The notes under the pieces are model-generated. The model ran no database searches. It had not been told where the DNA came from and saw only the letters and a list, made by a program, of their open reading frames with translations. From positions 62,001 through 126,000 of the forward strand of contig JBCCEW010000002.1 of assembly GCA_039030075.1 (NCBI GenBank): 64,000 bases of DNA, in the 5' to 3' direction. The translations under genes and the position numbers were made by a program. This stretch comes from Myxococcota bacterium (GTDB lineage: Bacteria; Myxococcota_A; UBA9160; SMWR01). Positions 42,609-50,913 of the stretch are shown here, in pieces; position 1 is the stretch's first letter; each line of letters begins with the position of its first letter.

Positions 42609-42635
42609 GCGCGCCGCGCCCCCTCTGGGCCGCGG

Positions 42636-42956
42636 TCATCCGGCGCCCCCGAGCCCCGGGATCGACAGTCCCATCGAGGCCTTCTGCATCTCTTCCTGGA
42701 CCAGGCGCTGGGCATTCGTCAGCGCCGCGTTGACCGCAGCGGCCGTCAGGTCCTGGAGCATCTCGCGGTCACCGCCGGCGACGAGGGACGGTTCGATCTC
42801 GACCGAAAGCACCCGCAGTGCGCCCGAGACCTCCACCTTCACCATGCCACCGCCCGCTGTCCCCTCGATGCGCCGGGTGGCCAGCTCGCGTTGCAGCTCC
42901 TGGAGCTTCGCCTGGGCCTCCTGGGCCCGGGCCATCAGGTCGCCAAGGTCGGCCAT
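42636..42956 (-). CDS. ybaB: YbaB/EbfC-family nucleoid-associated protein
   Basis: A 106-residue DNA-binding protein: MADLGDLMARAQEAQAKLQEL forms the N-terminal helix, then GTAGGGMVKVEVSGALRVLSVEIEPSL is the family beta core, and the C-terminal helix contains AAAVNAALTNAQRLVQEEMQK. Its ATG overlaps the dnaX stop (TGATG), the standard dnaX-ybaB-recR arrangement. It binds DNA as a dimer and may bend or coat the nucleoid. Confidence 0.95.
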   Translation of the reverse strand: MADLGDLMARAQEAQAKLQELQRELATRRIEGTAGGGMVKVEVSGALRVLSVEIEPSLVAGGDREMLQDLTAAAVNAALTNAQRLVQEEMQKASMGLSIPGLGGAG

Positions 42957-44662
42957 CAGCGGCCTCCGCCGATGGGTCGGATCTCGACGATGTCGGCGCC
43001 GAGGATGTCGAGGGCGCGACCGACGGCCGGGTCGTTCAGCGCGTCCTGACGGCGCTGGCGCGCGGCTTCGGCGTGTTCGGCTTCCGCGGTGGGCGTTGTC
43101 GCGCCGTCGGGACGCGGGTCGGCTTCGACCACTTCGACGTGGGTCTCGCGATCGAAGAAGCGCGTGGCCACCGCGTCGAGGTCGGCCTGCTTCTCGCGCA
43201 GCCGCCGCGCCGCGAAACCCGGCGGCAGCGAAACGCGCAGACGGTCGTCGCTCTTCTCGACGAGCTCGGCGCCTTCGAGCGCGGCGTAGATGCCGGGCTC
43301 GCCTTCGCGCGCGAACTGGCGCAGTCGATCCATCACCGTCCCCGGCCGCGTCGCAGCCGGGGACGCCGGGGCGTGTCCGTTCTGTTCGGCCGGCTTGCCG
43401 CGCGCCGGGCTCTTGCCGCCGCGGCCGCGTGGCGCGGCGCCGCCCCCGCCGCCGGTACTGCTGCGTGCCGGTCCGGTGCCGCCCGACGCCGGCGGCGGAG
43501 TGCCGTTGCCGCCGCCCGCGAGGCGCCGTTCGAGGGCCTCGAGCTTCGCGATCAAGCGTCCGATCTCGTCGGCCTCGGGCTGGGTCGCCAGACGCACCAC
43601 CGCGAGCTCGAGCACGGCCAGGGGCTGGGGCGCCCAGGCGAGATCCTCTTGCTCCTTCACCAGCGCCCGGAACATCCGCCGCAGGCGGGTGCTCGAGGTC
43701 CGCTCGGCGAGCTCCTTCAGCTCGGCGATCTCCTCGTCGCTGGCTTCGATCAGCTCGGGCTGATCCGGCGCGATCGCCAGCACGACCAGGTCGCGCAGCA
43801 GCTGCAGCAGGCTCTCGGACAGTCGTTTCGCGTCGAGCCCGCCTTCGCCGGCTTCGTGGCAGGCGGCGAGCGCGGCGGCAGCGTCACCCTCGATGCAGGC
43901 GGCCGCGATTCGGAGCAGCACGCGCCGATCGACGAGGTCGAGCACCTCGGCGACCTGGGCGTCGCTGATCTTGTTGCCGCCGAAGGCGATCACCTGGTCG
44001 AGCAGGGTCTGGGCGTCGCGCATCGAGCCGTCGGCTTCGCGCGCGACGGCGAGCAGGCTGGTCGCCGAGATCTTCACCTTCTCGGCCTTGGCGATTTCGC
44101 CCAGGCGCTCGACGATCTCGGTCGCCGCGATGCGCCGCAGGTCGTAGCGCTGACAGCGCGACACCACCGTGAACGGGATCTTCTCGGGGTTGGTCGTGGC
44201 GAACACGAAGAGGCTGCGCGGCGGCGGCTCTTCCAGGGTCTTGAGCAGCGCGTTGAAGGCCGCGCCCGACAGCATGTGCACCTCGTCGACGACGAAGATG
44301 CGGTGCTTCCCCGGGGCCGCCGCGTAGCGGACGGCGTTGATCAGCTCGCGGACGTCGTCGACGCTGGTGCGGCTCGCGGCGTCGACTTCCTGGACGTCGG
44401 TCGAGGTACCGCCGGTGATCTCCCGGCACGGATCGCATTCACCGCAGGGCGTGTCCGTCGGCCCTTTGTCGCAGTTCAGACAGCGGGCGAGGATCCGCGC
44501 GAGGGTGGTCTTGCCGACGCCGCGCGGTCCCGTCAGCAGGATGGCGTGGGGGACCCGATCGCTGCGGAGCGCGTTGCGCAGCGGCGTCGTGACGTGCGCC
44601 TGGCCGCTGACGTCGTCGAAGCTCTGGGGTCGCCACTTCCGGGCGAGGACCTGATAGGACAT
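42956..44662 (-). CDS. dnaX: DNA polymerase III subunit gamma/tau
   Basis: A 568-residue clamp-loader ATPase. It has the N terminus SYQVLARKWRPQSFDDVSGQ, Walker A GPRGVGKTTLARI, the zinc module CLNCDKGPTDTPCGECDPC, Walker B VDEVHMLS, sensor 1 FVFATTNPEKIP, and SRCQRYDLRRI with the SRC motif. Residues about 370-450 are a Gly/Pro/Arg-rich low-complexity linker, then a small C-terminal domain. ATG 44662 is followed upstream by the SRP RNA gene on the same strand, a common bacterial order. It heads the dnaX-ybaB-recR operon. Confidence 0.96.
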   Translation of the reverse strand: MSYQVLARKWRPQSFDDVSGQAHVTTPLRNALRSDRVPHAILLTGPRGVGKTTLARILARCLNCDKGPTDTPCGECDPCREITGGTSTDVQEVDAASRTSVDDVRELINAVRYAAAPGKHRIFVVDEVHMLSGAAFNALLKTLEEPPPRSLFVFATTNPEKIPFTVVSRCQRYDLRRIAATEIVERLGEIAKAEKVKISATSLLAVAREADGSMRDAQTLLDQVIAFGGNKISDAQVAEVLDLVDRRVLLRIAAACIEGDAAAALAACHEAGEGGLDAKRLSESLLQLLRDLVVLAIAPDQPELIEASDEEIAELKELAERTSSTRLRRMFRALVKEQEDLAWAPQPLAVLELAVVRLATQPEADEIGRLIAKLEALERRLAGGGNGTPPPASGGTGPARSSTGGGGGAAPRGRGGKSPARGKPAEQNGHAPASPAATRPGTVMDRLRQFAREGEPGIYAALEGAELVEKSDDRLRVSLPPGFAARRLREKQADLDAVATRFFDRETHVEVVEADPRPDGATTPTAEAEHAEAARQRRQDALNDPAVGRALDILGADIVEIRPIGGGR

Positions 44663-44722
44663 GGGGGGACCGCCTGTCGGGACGCGAGCGCAGCCCGCGC
44701 CGCGGACCTTCGGGCCGCACCT

Positions 44723-44849
<127 letters not shown>

Positions 44850-44925
44850 AGGCGAAGCGGACCGAACGTAACGCGGAGGGGGGCGGCCGCGCGAGGGTCC
44901 CCGCACGAGAGGGGTGCGCAGGCCG

Positions 44926-45330
44926 CTAACGGCCGAAGAGCGCCGCCGCCAGTTCGGTCAGGGTGGTCGGCAGGCCGTTCGCGGGGCCTTCCCCCCTCCG
45001 CGGTGTCGTGGCTTCGCTCTCGAGCCAGGAGCGCAGGAGGCCGAGCAGAACGGCGTAGAGCACCCCGAGGCCGGGCCTCACCAGGGTCTCGGGGATGCCC
45101 CCTTCCTGGGCGACCCGACGCAGATCGGCTTCCGGGACCGCGGCGGCGAGCGACCGGGCCGGGTCGACGTCGTTCCAACAGATCCCCGCCCGCTCCAGAT
45201 GCTCGGTCAGGCAGGTGAGTGCCGGTGGCAGGAACTGGCGGGCCTGAGGCTGGGAGAAGCCCGCGTCGACGAGCGGGGCGACCAGCGACTCGCGGTGCTC
45301 GTTGAGGATGTACTGGAGAAAGTGGATCAA
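44926..45330 (-). CDS. Conserved-looking small protein of unknown function
   Basis: A 134-residue protein I cannot assign. It starts at a TTG (45330) with GGGGAAG about nine bases upstream: MIHFLQYILNEHRESLVAPLVDAGF. It continues with SQPQARQFLPPALTCLTEHLERAG and a hydrophobic helix LGVLYAVLLGLLRSWL near residue 95. It has no signal peptide. Codon use and the coherent helical pattern argue that it is real. A strong hairpin terminator just upstream separates it from the channel gene, so it needs its own promoter. An in-frame GTG at 45390 would fall inside that hairpin and was rejected as a start. Confidence 0.6.
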   Translation of the reverse strand: MIHFLQYILNEHRESLVAPLVDAGFSQPQARQFLPPALTCLTEHLERAGICWNDVDPARSLAAAVPEADLRRVAQEGGIPETLVRPGLGVLYAVLLGLLRSWLESEATTPRRGEGPANGLPTTLTELAAALFGR

Positions 45331-45360
45331 CGACGCGCTTCCCCATCCTGGCGCGGTCCA

Positions 45361-45399
45361 AGAGAAAGGCGCGGACGTGTCCGGGAGCACGTCCGCGCC
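45361..45399 (-). terminator. Rho-independent terminator after the channel gene
   Basis: Positions 45399-45388 and 45379-45368 form a perfect 12-bp GC-rich stem (GGCGCGGACGTG with its complement) around an 8-base loop. On the minus strand this is followed by TTTCTCTT. It lies 12 bases after the stop of the mechanosensitive-channel-like gene, so it ends that transcript. Confidence 0.85.
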
Positions 45400-45410
45400 A
45401 CCACGGCGGC

Positions 45411-46871
45411 TCAGTCCCGGCGGAGCTGGCTCAGCCAATGCTCCATCTGGCGCCCGGCGGCTTCGCGGCCGCCCAGCCCGAACGAGAGGGCGACGGCGAC
45501 GGCTACGGCGCCCAGCGTCAACCCGAAGGCGAGGTTCACGATGTCGTCGGCGAGGCCCATCGCGCGCAGACCCATCGCGACCACGATGCCGAGGATCGCG
45601 AAGCGGGCCACGCCGGCCATCGCCGGTGCGCCGTCGCCTCCCACGCGGACCACCGCGTCGCGGGCCTGGTTCGAGATCCAGAAGCCGACCGCGATGATCA
45701 CCAGGCCGAGGAGCACCTGCGCGCCGAACTCGATGAGCACGCTCACCAGCTCGGCGACCTGGTCGAAGCCGAGCCGGCCAGCGGCTTCGACCACCGCGAA
45801 GAGCATCACGAAGAAGATCACGAGGCGACCGACGCCCTCGGACGGCCGCACGCTGTCCGGAACCACGGGCGCGAGCCCGAGGCGCTCGGGCAGCGCATCG
45901 AAGCCGACGCCGCCGAGCAGGTTCGTCGTGAGATCGGCGACGAAGCGCGACACCACGTAGGCCACGCCCAGGATCACGCCGGCGCCGAAGACGCGGGGAA
46001 TGGCGTCCATGAACGCGGCCAGCATCTCGCGGGCGGGTCCCGAGATCGATTCGATGGCGAGCGTGTCGAGCGCGGCGATCAGGGCGGGGACGAACACGAA
46101 CACGTACACGACCAGACCGGCCAGGCCCGAGAGCGTGGTGTTCCCCGACAGACCGGCGCGTGCGCCCCAACCGTCGACACCCGTCGCCGAGAGCAGGTTG
46201 GTCACGAGGTCGCGCAGGATGCGCGCCACGAACCAACCGATCGCGCCGATGATCCCGGCGCCGAGCACGCTGGGCAGCATGGCCAGGATCTGGTCCACCA
46301 TCGACCGGACCGGATCGAGCAGGCCTTCCATCTCGAGCGCGCCGAGCACGGCGGGCAGGAAGAGCAGCAGGATCAGCCAGTAGAGCACGTGGCCCAGGCT
46401 CTGGCTGACCGGGGCCATGTCGGCCTGGCGGGAGAGCTTCTCGTCGAGGGAGGTGGCGGCGAGGGCCTGGGTGGCGACGCTGCGCGCGAGCGCAGCGATC
46501 ACCCAGCCCACCAGCAGCAAGACGCCGCCGGCCAGCAGCCGGGGCGCGTAGACGAAGAACTGGTCGACGAGGGTCTGCAGCGACCCCGACACCAGCTCGA
46601 GTTTGAGCGCATTGAAGAACGCGATCAGCGTGACGACGAGCACGCCGTAGTAGCTGACCTGGGAGGCGCCGCGCTCGACGTCGAGGGCGTTGCCGGTCGC
46701 GCTCTGCACGCGCTCGTTCAGGCCGACGGCGCCGAGGGCGCGACGCAGACCCGCGCGCAAGACGAGGGCGACGAACCAACCGACCAGCAGGATGGCGATC
46801 GCGCCGAGCAGGCTGGGCAACGTTTCGCCGAGCCGACCCTGCAGCGTTTCGAGCAGGTTCGAGATGTCCAT
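45411..46871 (-). CDS. Mechanosensitive channel-like protein with conserved TM-helix repeats
   Basis: A 486-residue membrane protein built from about four repeats of a hydrophobic helix pair. Examples are LPSLLGAIAILLVGWFVALVLRAGLRRAL, YAPRLLAGGVLLLVGWVIAALARSV, LPSVLGAGIIGAIGWFVARIL and IPRVFGAGVILGVAYVVSRFV. These match the conserved TM helix (PF05552) found in MscS-related proteins from many bacteria. The large cytoplasmic MscS vestibule domain is absent. The ATG at 46871 is preceded by AAGGAG. It probably acts in the inner membrane, perhaps as a small-conductance channel or scaffold. The terminator at 45361-45399 follows it. Confidence 0.82.
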   Translation of the reverse strand: MDISNLLETLQGRLGETLPSLLGAIAILLVGWFVALVLRAGLRRALGAVGLNERVQSATGNALDVERGASQVSYYGVLVVTLIAFFNALKLELVSGSLQTLVDQFFVYAPRLLAGGVLLLVGWVIAALARSVATQALAATSLDEKLSRQADMAPVSQSLGHVLYWLILLLFLPAVLGALEMEGLLDPVRSMVDQILAMLPSVLGAGIIGAIGWFVARILRDLVTNLLSATGVDGWGARAGLSGNTTLSGLAGLVVYVFVFVPALIAALDTLAIESISGPAREMLAAFMDAIPRVFGAGVILGVAYVVSRFVADLTTNLLGGVGFDALPERLGLAPVVPDSVRPSEGVGRLVIFFVMLFAVVEAAGRLGFDQVAELVSVLIEFGAQVLLGLVIIAVGFWISNQARDAVVRVGGDGAPAMAGVARFAILGIVVAMGLRAMGLADDIVNLAFGLTLGAVAVAVALSFGLGGREAAGRQMEHWLSQLRRD

Positions 46872-47037
46872 GGGGGCTCCTTCACGGGGAAGCCGAGCGG
46901 CGGCTCCCAACCCCTCAATGCGACGACCCCGAAAAGCGTCACCGCTCCATTGGAAACCTGGCCCCAGGGGGGCGGCGGCAATGGACGCCGGGCCTGCGTC
47001 GGGAACGGGTCGAACCAGCCTCTGGAACGTGCGCCGC

Positions 47038-47060
47038 GACGGTCGCGCGATGCGACCGTC
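47038..47060 (-). terminator. Hairpin after the membrane protein gene
   Basis: A perfect 9-bp inverted repeat (GACGGTCGC / GCGACCGTC) with a 5-base loop lies five bases after the minus-strand stop at 47066. There is no T-run after it, so it may stabilise the transcript end or be a Rho-aided terminator. Confidence 0.4.
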
Positions 47061-47065
47061 CCGAA

Positions 47066-47827
47066 TCAGCCCGCGCTCGCGACCGCCGAGGCGGGAGCGG
47101 GCTGCCCCTGCTCGAGCCAGCGGCGATAAGCCGCCGGCGGCAGGAACGCCAGGTACAGCGAAACCGTACACAGGAAGCCGTTGGCGGCGATCCAGAGCTG
47201 CATGCCCGGGTCGGTGTAGGCCGCGCCGCCGAGCCAGGTGCTGACCGCCGGGCCGCCCAGGCTGAGGAAGGAGAAGATCATCACACCGGCCCACAGCAGG
47301 AAGCGGTTGGCCACGACCGGATCGGCGAGGCCGAGGGCGGTGCGTCGGCGCAACATGGCGCAGTAGCGGAGCGCTTCTGCGGCGCTCCAGAGGTAGCAGG
47401 CGAGGGCGCTGACCCGGATCGCCTGCCAGGCCCAGCTGCGCTCGAGCTCCCCGATCGGGCTCGACGCGTTCAGGTAGAGCTGGACTTGGGAGAGAGCACC
47501 GACGGCGAGTGCGAGCATCCCGAGCGCGGTGACGCCGGCGGCGAGCGGCGAGCCCGCGCGAAACACCCGACGCGTGAACTCCCACGTGCAGAACCAACCC
47601 AAGGCCATCACGACGACGGCCAGCGCCGCGAGTGTGCGCGCGATGTTCGGGACGGCACCCGCGGCAATCAGCAGGCCGTAGCCGACGCCCACGATCAAGA
47701 AGAGTCCGGAGCCGAGCAGGGCCTCGGGCAGGGCGCGGGTCTTGGAGGCGAGCAGCACGAGACGCAGCCCGACCCCCGCCCCGACAGCGATGAAGAGCAG
47801 GGTGGCCAGCCCGGCGAGCGCTTCCAC
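47066..47827 (-). CDS. Multi-pass membrane protein of unknown function
   Basis: A 253-residue protein with about seven hydrophobic segments (e.g. LATLLFIAVGAGVGLRLVLL, IARTLAALAVVVMALGWF, VTALGMLALAVGALSQ, LWIAANGFLCTVSLYLAFLP). It has short polar loops and a soluble C terminus rich in Ala/Pro. I do not recognise the family. The GTG start at 47827 overlaps the TAG stop of the upstream gene (TAGTG), so the two are translationally coupled and may work together. Confidence 0.65.
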   Translation of the reverse strand: MEALAGLATLLFIAVGAGVGLRLVLLASKTRALPEALLGSGLFLIVGVGYGLLIAAGAVPNIARTLAALAVVVMALGWFCTWEFTRRVFRAGSPLAAGVTALGMLALAVGALSQVQLYLNASSPIGELERSWAWQAIRVSALACYLWSAAEALRYCAMLRRRTALGLADPVVANRFLLWAGVMIFSFLSLGGPAVSTWLGGAAYTDPGMQLWIAANGFLCTVSLYLAFLPPAAYRRWLEQGQPAPASAVASAG

Positions 47828-48141
47828 TAGCCTGCGCTCCGGCCACCCAGGCGTGCGAACACGGCTTCGGGGCCTTCCGGGGTCTCGGCATCCCTCAAGC
47901 CGGCGAGCTCGCCCGCGAGGCGCTGGCACAGGACGTCCGGGTTCGCGACGCCGCGGGCCCGCAGCTCGTCTGCCAACAGCTTCTCCACGGCGACCGCCAT
48001 CTCGCGCGGACTCACCGTGCGCGGCTCGAGGCCGGCCTTCTTCAGGAGCAATCGCACGGTGCCCCGCGCCGCCAACCGATCGAACTCGGTCTCGGCTTCC
48101 AGACAATGGCTTGCGTGGTCGAATGCGGCGGACTCGGCCAT
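47827..48141 (-). CDS. Small cytosolic protein of unknown function
   Basis: A 104-residue protein: MAESAAFDHASHCLEAETEFDRL, then LLLKKAGLEPRTVSPREMAVAVEKLLADELRARGV and a helical C terminus. It is mostly alpha-helical and charged, with two Cys but no clear metal motif. The ATG at 48141 has GGAGGA about 13 bases upstream. Its stop overlaps the start of the membrane protein gene, suggesting a two-gene operon. Function unknown. Confidence 0.6.
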   Translation of the reverse strand: MAESAAFDHASHCLEAETEFDRLAARGTVRLLLKKAGLEPRTVSPREMAVAVEKLLADELRARGVANPDVLCQRLAGELAGLRDAETPEGPEAVFARLGGRSAG

Positions 48142-48271
48142 GGGCCTGGGCGATTCCTCCCAGGAATAACATCGTCCGAACACTGGACCCGCCTGAGCAC
48201 ATGGGTCGTGGCGGCGCTCCGCGTGCCACCAGAGAGCGTCAGGGCGGCACGCCACGCCAGATCCCGGCGGT

Positions 48272-49075
48272 TCAGTCCGGACGGGCCCCGACGTGCGGGT
48301 TCACCGAGAAGCCGAGCGCCTGGTACATGCGGTAGCCGATGATGTCGCGCAGGGCGGGCGGCAGCTTGCGCGCGACCTCCGGCGGCGTGTCGAGGTACTG
48401 GTTCTCTTCCTGGCGCAGCCAGCCGCAGGAGTAGGTGAGGATCACGCCGGTGCGCCAGTCGCTCGAGACGTTGGCGCCCGCGCCGTGGAGCGTCCCGCCC
48501 AACCAGAACAGGACCGAGCCGGCCGGCATCTCGGCCGCCACCACTTCGTCTTCGGTGGCCTTGCGCGATTCGGGCCAGCGGTGGCTGCCGGGCACCAGGA
48601 GGGTGCCGCCGTTGTCCGCCCGGAAGTCGCTGATGGCCCACATGCTGGCGACGATCAGGTTGGGGCGCGGGGGCGGAAAGAAGGTGAACGAGTCTTCCTC
48701 GCGGTGCAGGATCTGGCGACGCGCGCCGGGCCCGACTTCGAGGGCCGCGGTCACGTGGAGCTGGTAGCCGAACTCACTGTTCGGTGTCAGGAACCGATCG
48801 CAGAGCGCCGTGCTGTGCGGGTGCAATACGAGCTCGCCCACAGTCGGGGACTGGGTCACGAGGGCCGTGATGCGCCGCGTCTTTCCCGGATAGAACTGGG
48901 TGGGATCCTCGTCGTTGCCCACCGCCGCGTTGGCGAGCGGATCGGCCAACTCGCTTCGGACCCGCTCGCGCATCGCCGTGTCGACGAGTCCGGTGATGAC
49001 CACACAGCCGGCCTCGCCGAGTGCGTGGGCGACCTCTTCGACCTTGGCGTCAGCCGGGAAGCTCGGAATGGACAT
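48272..49075 (-). CDS. Phytanoyl-CoA dioxygenase (PhyH)-family oxygenase
   Basis: A 267-residue Fe(II)/2-oxoglutarate-type oxygenase. The double-stranded beta-helix carries the metal motif HREED (His and acidic ligand) in RQILHREEDSFTFF and the distal His in LGGTLHGAGANVSSDWRTG, whose Arg likely binds 2-oxoglutarate. TLLVPGSHRWP is typical of the family. Members hydroxylate diverse small molecules, so the substrate is unknown. The ATG at 49075 follows a close GGAGGT. The 130 bases to the next minus-strand gene (48141) show no feature I can name. Confidence 0.86.
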   Translation of the reverse strand: MSIPSFPADAKVEEVAHALGEAGCVVITGLVDTAMRERVRSELADPLANAAVGNDEDPTQFYPGKTRRITALVTQSPTVGELVLHPHSTALCDRFLTPNSEFGYQLHVTAALEVGPGARRQILHREEDSFTFFPPPRPNLIVASMWAISDFRADNGGTLLVPGSHRWPESRKATEDEVVAAEMPAGSVLFWLGGTLHGAGANVSSDWRTGVILTYSCGWLRQEENQYLDTPPEVARKLPPALRDIIGYRMYQALGFSVNPHVGARPD

Positions 49076-49288
49076 GCGCACCTCCAGTCTGGCGTTGCCG
49101 CGGACCCGCGAAATCAGAGGACTCCCGGGCCAACCGTGGCCTCGAGCCGCTGACAGCCAGGTCGGCGGAAGGCTCTCGCGGCGACGCCACGATTTCCCGC
49201 CGCGCGTCCTGGCGACGGTGATAGTCTGCCAGAAGCGACTACATCACTGGGTGGCGTCCCTCTCCCCTCGTGTTGGTGGTAGGGTGCG

Positions 49289-50074
49289 ATGCCTCTCGAT
49301 TCGCTCGGGGTTCTCGTGCCGACTCAGCTCGTGGTCTTCGCGCCGATCGTTGCCCTGCTGGTGGTGCCTGCCGCGCAAGCGGCCATGGTGACGCTGAACC
49401 CGGGCACGGCAACCAGCGTCGTCGAGGCGCGCGCCGGGAACGATCGGACCTTCATCACGGTGCCCGAGGCGCCAACCGCCGTGCCGGGTTCCGGGACGCT
49501 GATGTCATCGGAAGGGACGGGAACCCGCGAGGCCTCGAGTGACGTCGAATACTCCCTGACCGATTCGGGCTTCACGACGTCCTTCGAGTTCGTCCTCCCG
49601 GATCGCCGGTCGGCCTCCACGGCGCTGTTCCAGGACACCTACTTCTCGGTATCCGAGGATCAGTCGTATCGGTTCTCTGGGACGTTCGATTCCGCCCACT
49701 CCGAGCCGGGACGGACCACGCTGGACATCGTGCTCTACGACATCACCACGGGGACGACGCTCTTCCGCAATCAGCAGCGAAGCCTCTCGACGCAGAACGC
49801 CTCTTTCGTCGTCGGCGGACAGGATGCCGACTGGGTCAACGTGCTGGGAGGGAGACTGTCGGGTTTCGTCCTGGCAGGACACGAGTATCAGCTGACGCAG
49901 ATCGCCTTCGTGAACAACCCACCGCTCGCTTCGACGTCCGCCACGGCTTCGGGGGCGTTCTCGATCGCATTCTCCGCGGTGCCCGAGCCGACCACCGCGC
50001 TGCTGCTCGGTTTCGGGTTGGCCTTCCTGGGGCTGAGGAAAGAGGCCGACCGGATGCCGGCGGTCCATCGATAG
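49289..50074 (+). CDS. PEP-CTERM exported protein
   Basis: A 261-residue precursor with an N-terminal hydrophobic signal (LVVFAPIVALLVVPAAQAA), a Thr/Ser-rich beta domain (e.g. TTLDIVLYDITTGTTLF), and a C-terminal sorting tail AVPEPTTALLLGFGLAFLGL followed by a basic end. This is the exosortase-recognised PEP-CTERM design, so it is likely cell-surface or matrix located. The ATG at 49289 is supported by position only. It precedes another exported protein by 34 bases, and the two are probably co-transcribed. In the about 210 bases upstream (49076-49288) I see no further gene. Confidence 0.85.
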   Translation: MPLDSLGVLVPTQLVVFAPIVALLVVPAAQAAMVTLNPGTATSVVEARAGNDRTFITVPEAPTAVPGSGTLMSSEGTGTREASSDVEYSLTDSGFTTSFEFVLPDRRSASTALFQDTYFSVSEDQSYRFSGTFDSAHSEPGRTTLDIVLYDITTGTTLFRNQQRSLSTQNASFVVGGQDADWVNVLGGRLSGFVLAGHEYQLTQIAFVNNPPLASTSATASGAFSIAFSAVPEPTTALLLGFGLAFLGLRKEADRMPAVHR

Positions 50075-50108
50075 AAACCCATCACCAAAGAAGGTTGGTA
50101 CCCAAACC

Positions 50109-50675
50109 ATGCTACTGAGAAGACTCTTCACCGCGTCGTTGGCCGTGTTACTTCCTTTTTCGGCCTCGGCTGTCGTGCACAACGGGACCATCACAGGCGA
50201 TGAAGCGCAGGCCACCACTTGTTCGGTGGGGAGCACTTCGGAGATTCGGGGCACCGTCACCTACGACGATGTCACGGGACTCTTCAGCTGGAACTACAAC
50301 TACGGTGACAACGCGCCCATCTTCGACGACGGTCTTCTCTTTGGCGGGGCGTCGGAGACCGTTTCTCACTTCCACCGTCAGGCGACCCCGGGGGTACCCG
50401 GCAGCGTGACCGTGGGCACCACGCCGCCCATCGGCTCGCCCAACTCGGGCTCGACGACGATCACCGCCGGGCAAGGCGCGGACCTTCTCGCGGAGCTCTG
50501 GTACCTGAATGTCCACTCGGCGATCTGTGCCGGGGGCGAACTGCGGGGTCAGGTGTTGTTCGCCGCCACGGCACCCGTTCCGAGCGCTTCGATGCTGACT
50601 CTCGGATTCGCCTCGCTGGCGATTCTCGGCGCGGCGCTGGGGCTCCATCGTCGACCGCGACGTTCGGAGAGGTGA
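50109..50675 (+). CDS. CHRD-domain exported protein with sorting-like C terminus
   Basis: A 188-residue precursor. It has a signal peptide (LFTASLAVLLPFSASA), then a CHRD domain with the family pattern VTYDDVTGLFSWNYNYG, a mid-domain His in SHFHRQATPG, and LWYLNVHSAICAGGELRGQV at the end. The C terminus APVPSASMLTLGFASLAILGAAL plus a basic tail resembles a variant PEP-CTERM signal (VPxA rather than VPEP). CHRD proteins occur on bacterial surfaces with unclear roles. It is 34 bases after the PEP-CTERM gene. Confidence 0.83.
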   Translation: MLLRRLFTASLAVLLPFSASAVVHNGTITGDEAQATTCSVGSTSEIRGTVTYDDVTGLFSWNYNYGDNAPIFDDGLLFGGASETVSHFHRQATPGVPGSVTVGTTPPIGSPNSGSTTITAGQGADLLAELWYLNVHSAICAGGELRGQVLFAATAPVPSASMLTLGFASLAILGAALGLHRRPRRSER

Positions 50676-50691
50676 GTCCTTCCATCGCGAA

Positions 50692-50718
50692 CGGGCACTG
50701 GCACGGCTGAAGTGCCCG
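50692..50718. terminator. Hairpin between the CHRD gene and tRNA-Ser
   Basis: CGGGCACT (50692-50699) and AGTGCCCG (50711-50718) form a perfect 8-bp stem with an 11-base loop. It lies 17 bases after the plus-strand CHRD stop and 41 bases after the minus-strand tRNA-Ser, so it could serve both. No T-run is present. Confidence 0.4.
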
Positions 50719-50759
50719 GACATGACGCGCGCCGAGGCCAACGAACTCCGCGAGGGGGT

Positions 50760-50851
<92 letters not shown>

Positions 50852-50913
50852 GCATGGGCGGGGAGCGCAGCTTACCGCATCTTGGCCCGGCTCCACGGGG
50901 GGCGGGACGTCTG

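Noticed and set aside
43370-43510. Gly/Pro/Arg-rich stretch in dnaX considered as a CRISPR-like or tandem repeat
   Set aside because: The bases do not repeat in regular units; it is a low-complexity protein linker.
49100-49180. Possible tRNA remnant suggested by a GLEPLTAR-like translation
   Set aside because: No TTCRA T-loop, acceptor pairing or anticodon arm could be built from the sequence; the resemblance is only in one reading frame.
50699-50716. Sigma-54 promoter suggested by TGGCAC near 50699
   Set aside because: The downstream TTGC-type box is absent at the needed spacing; the bases belong to the hairpin loop and arm.
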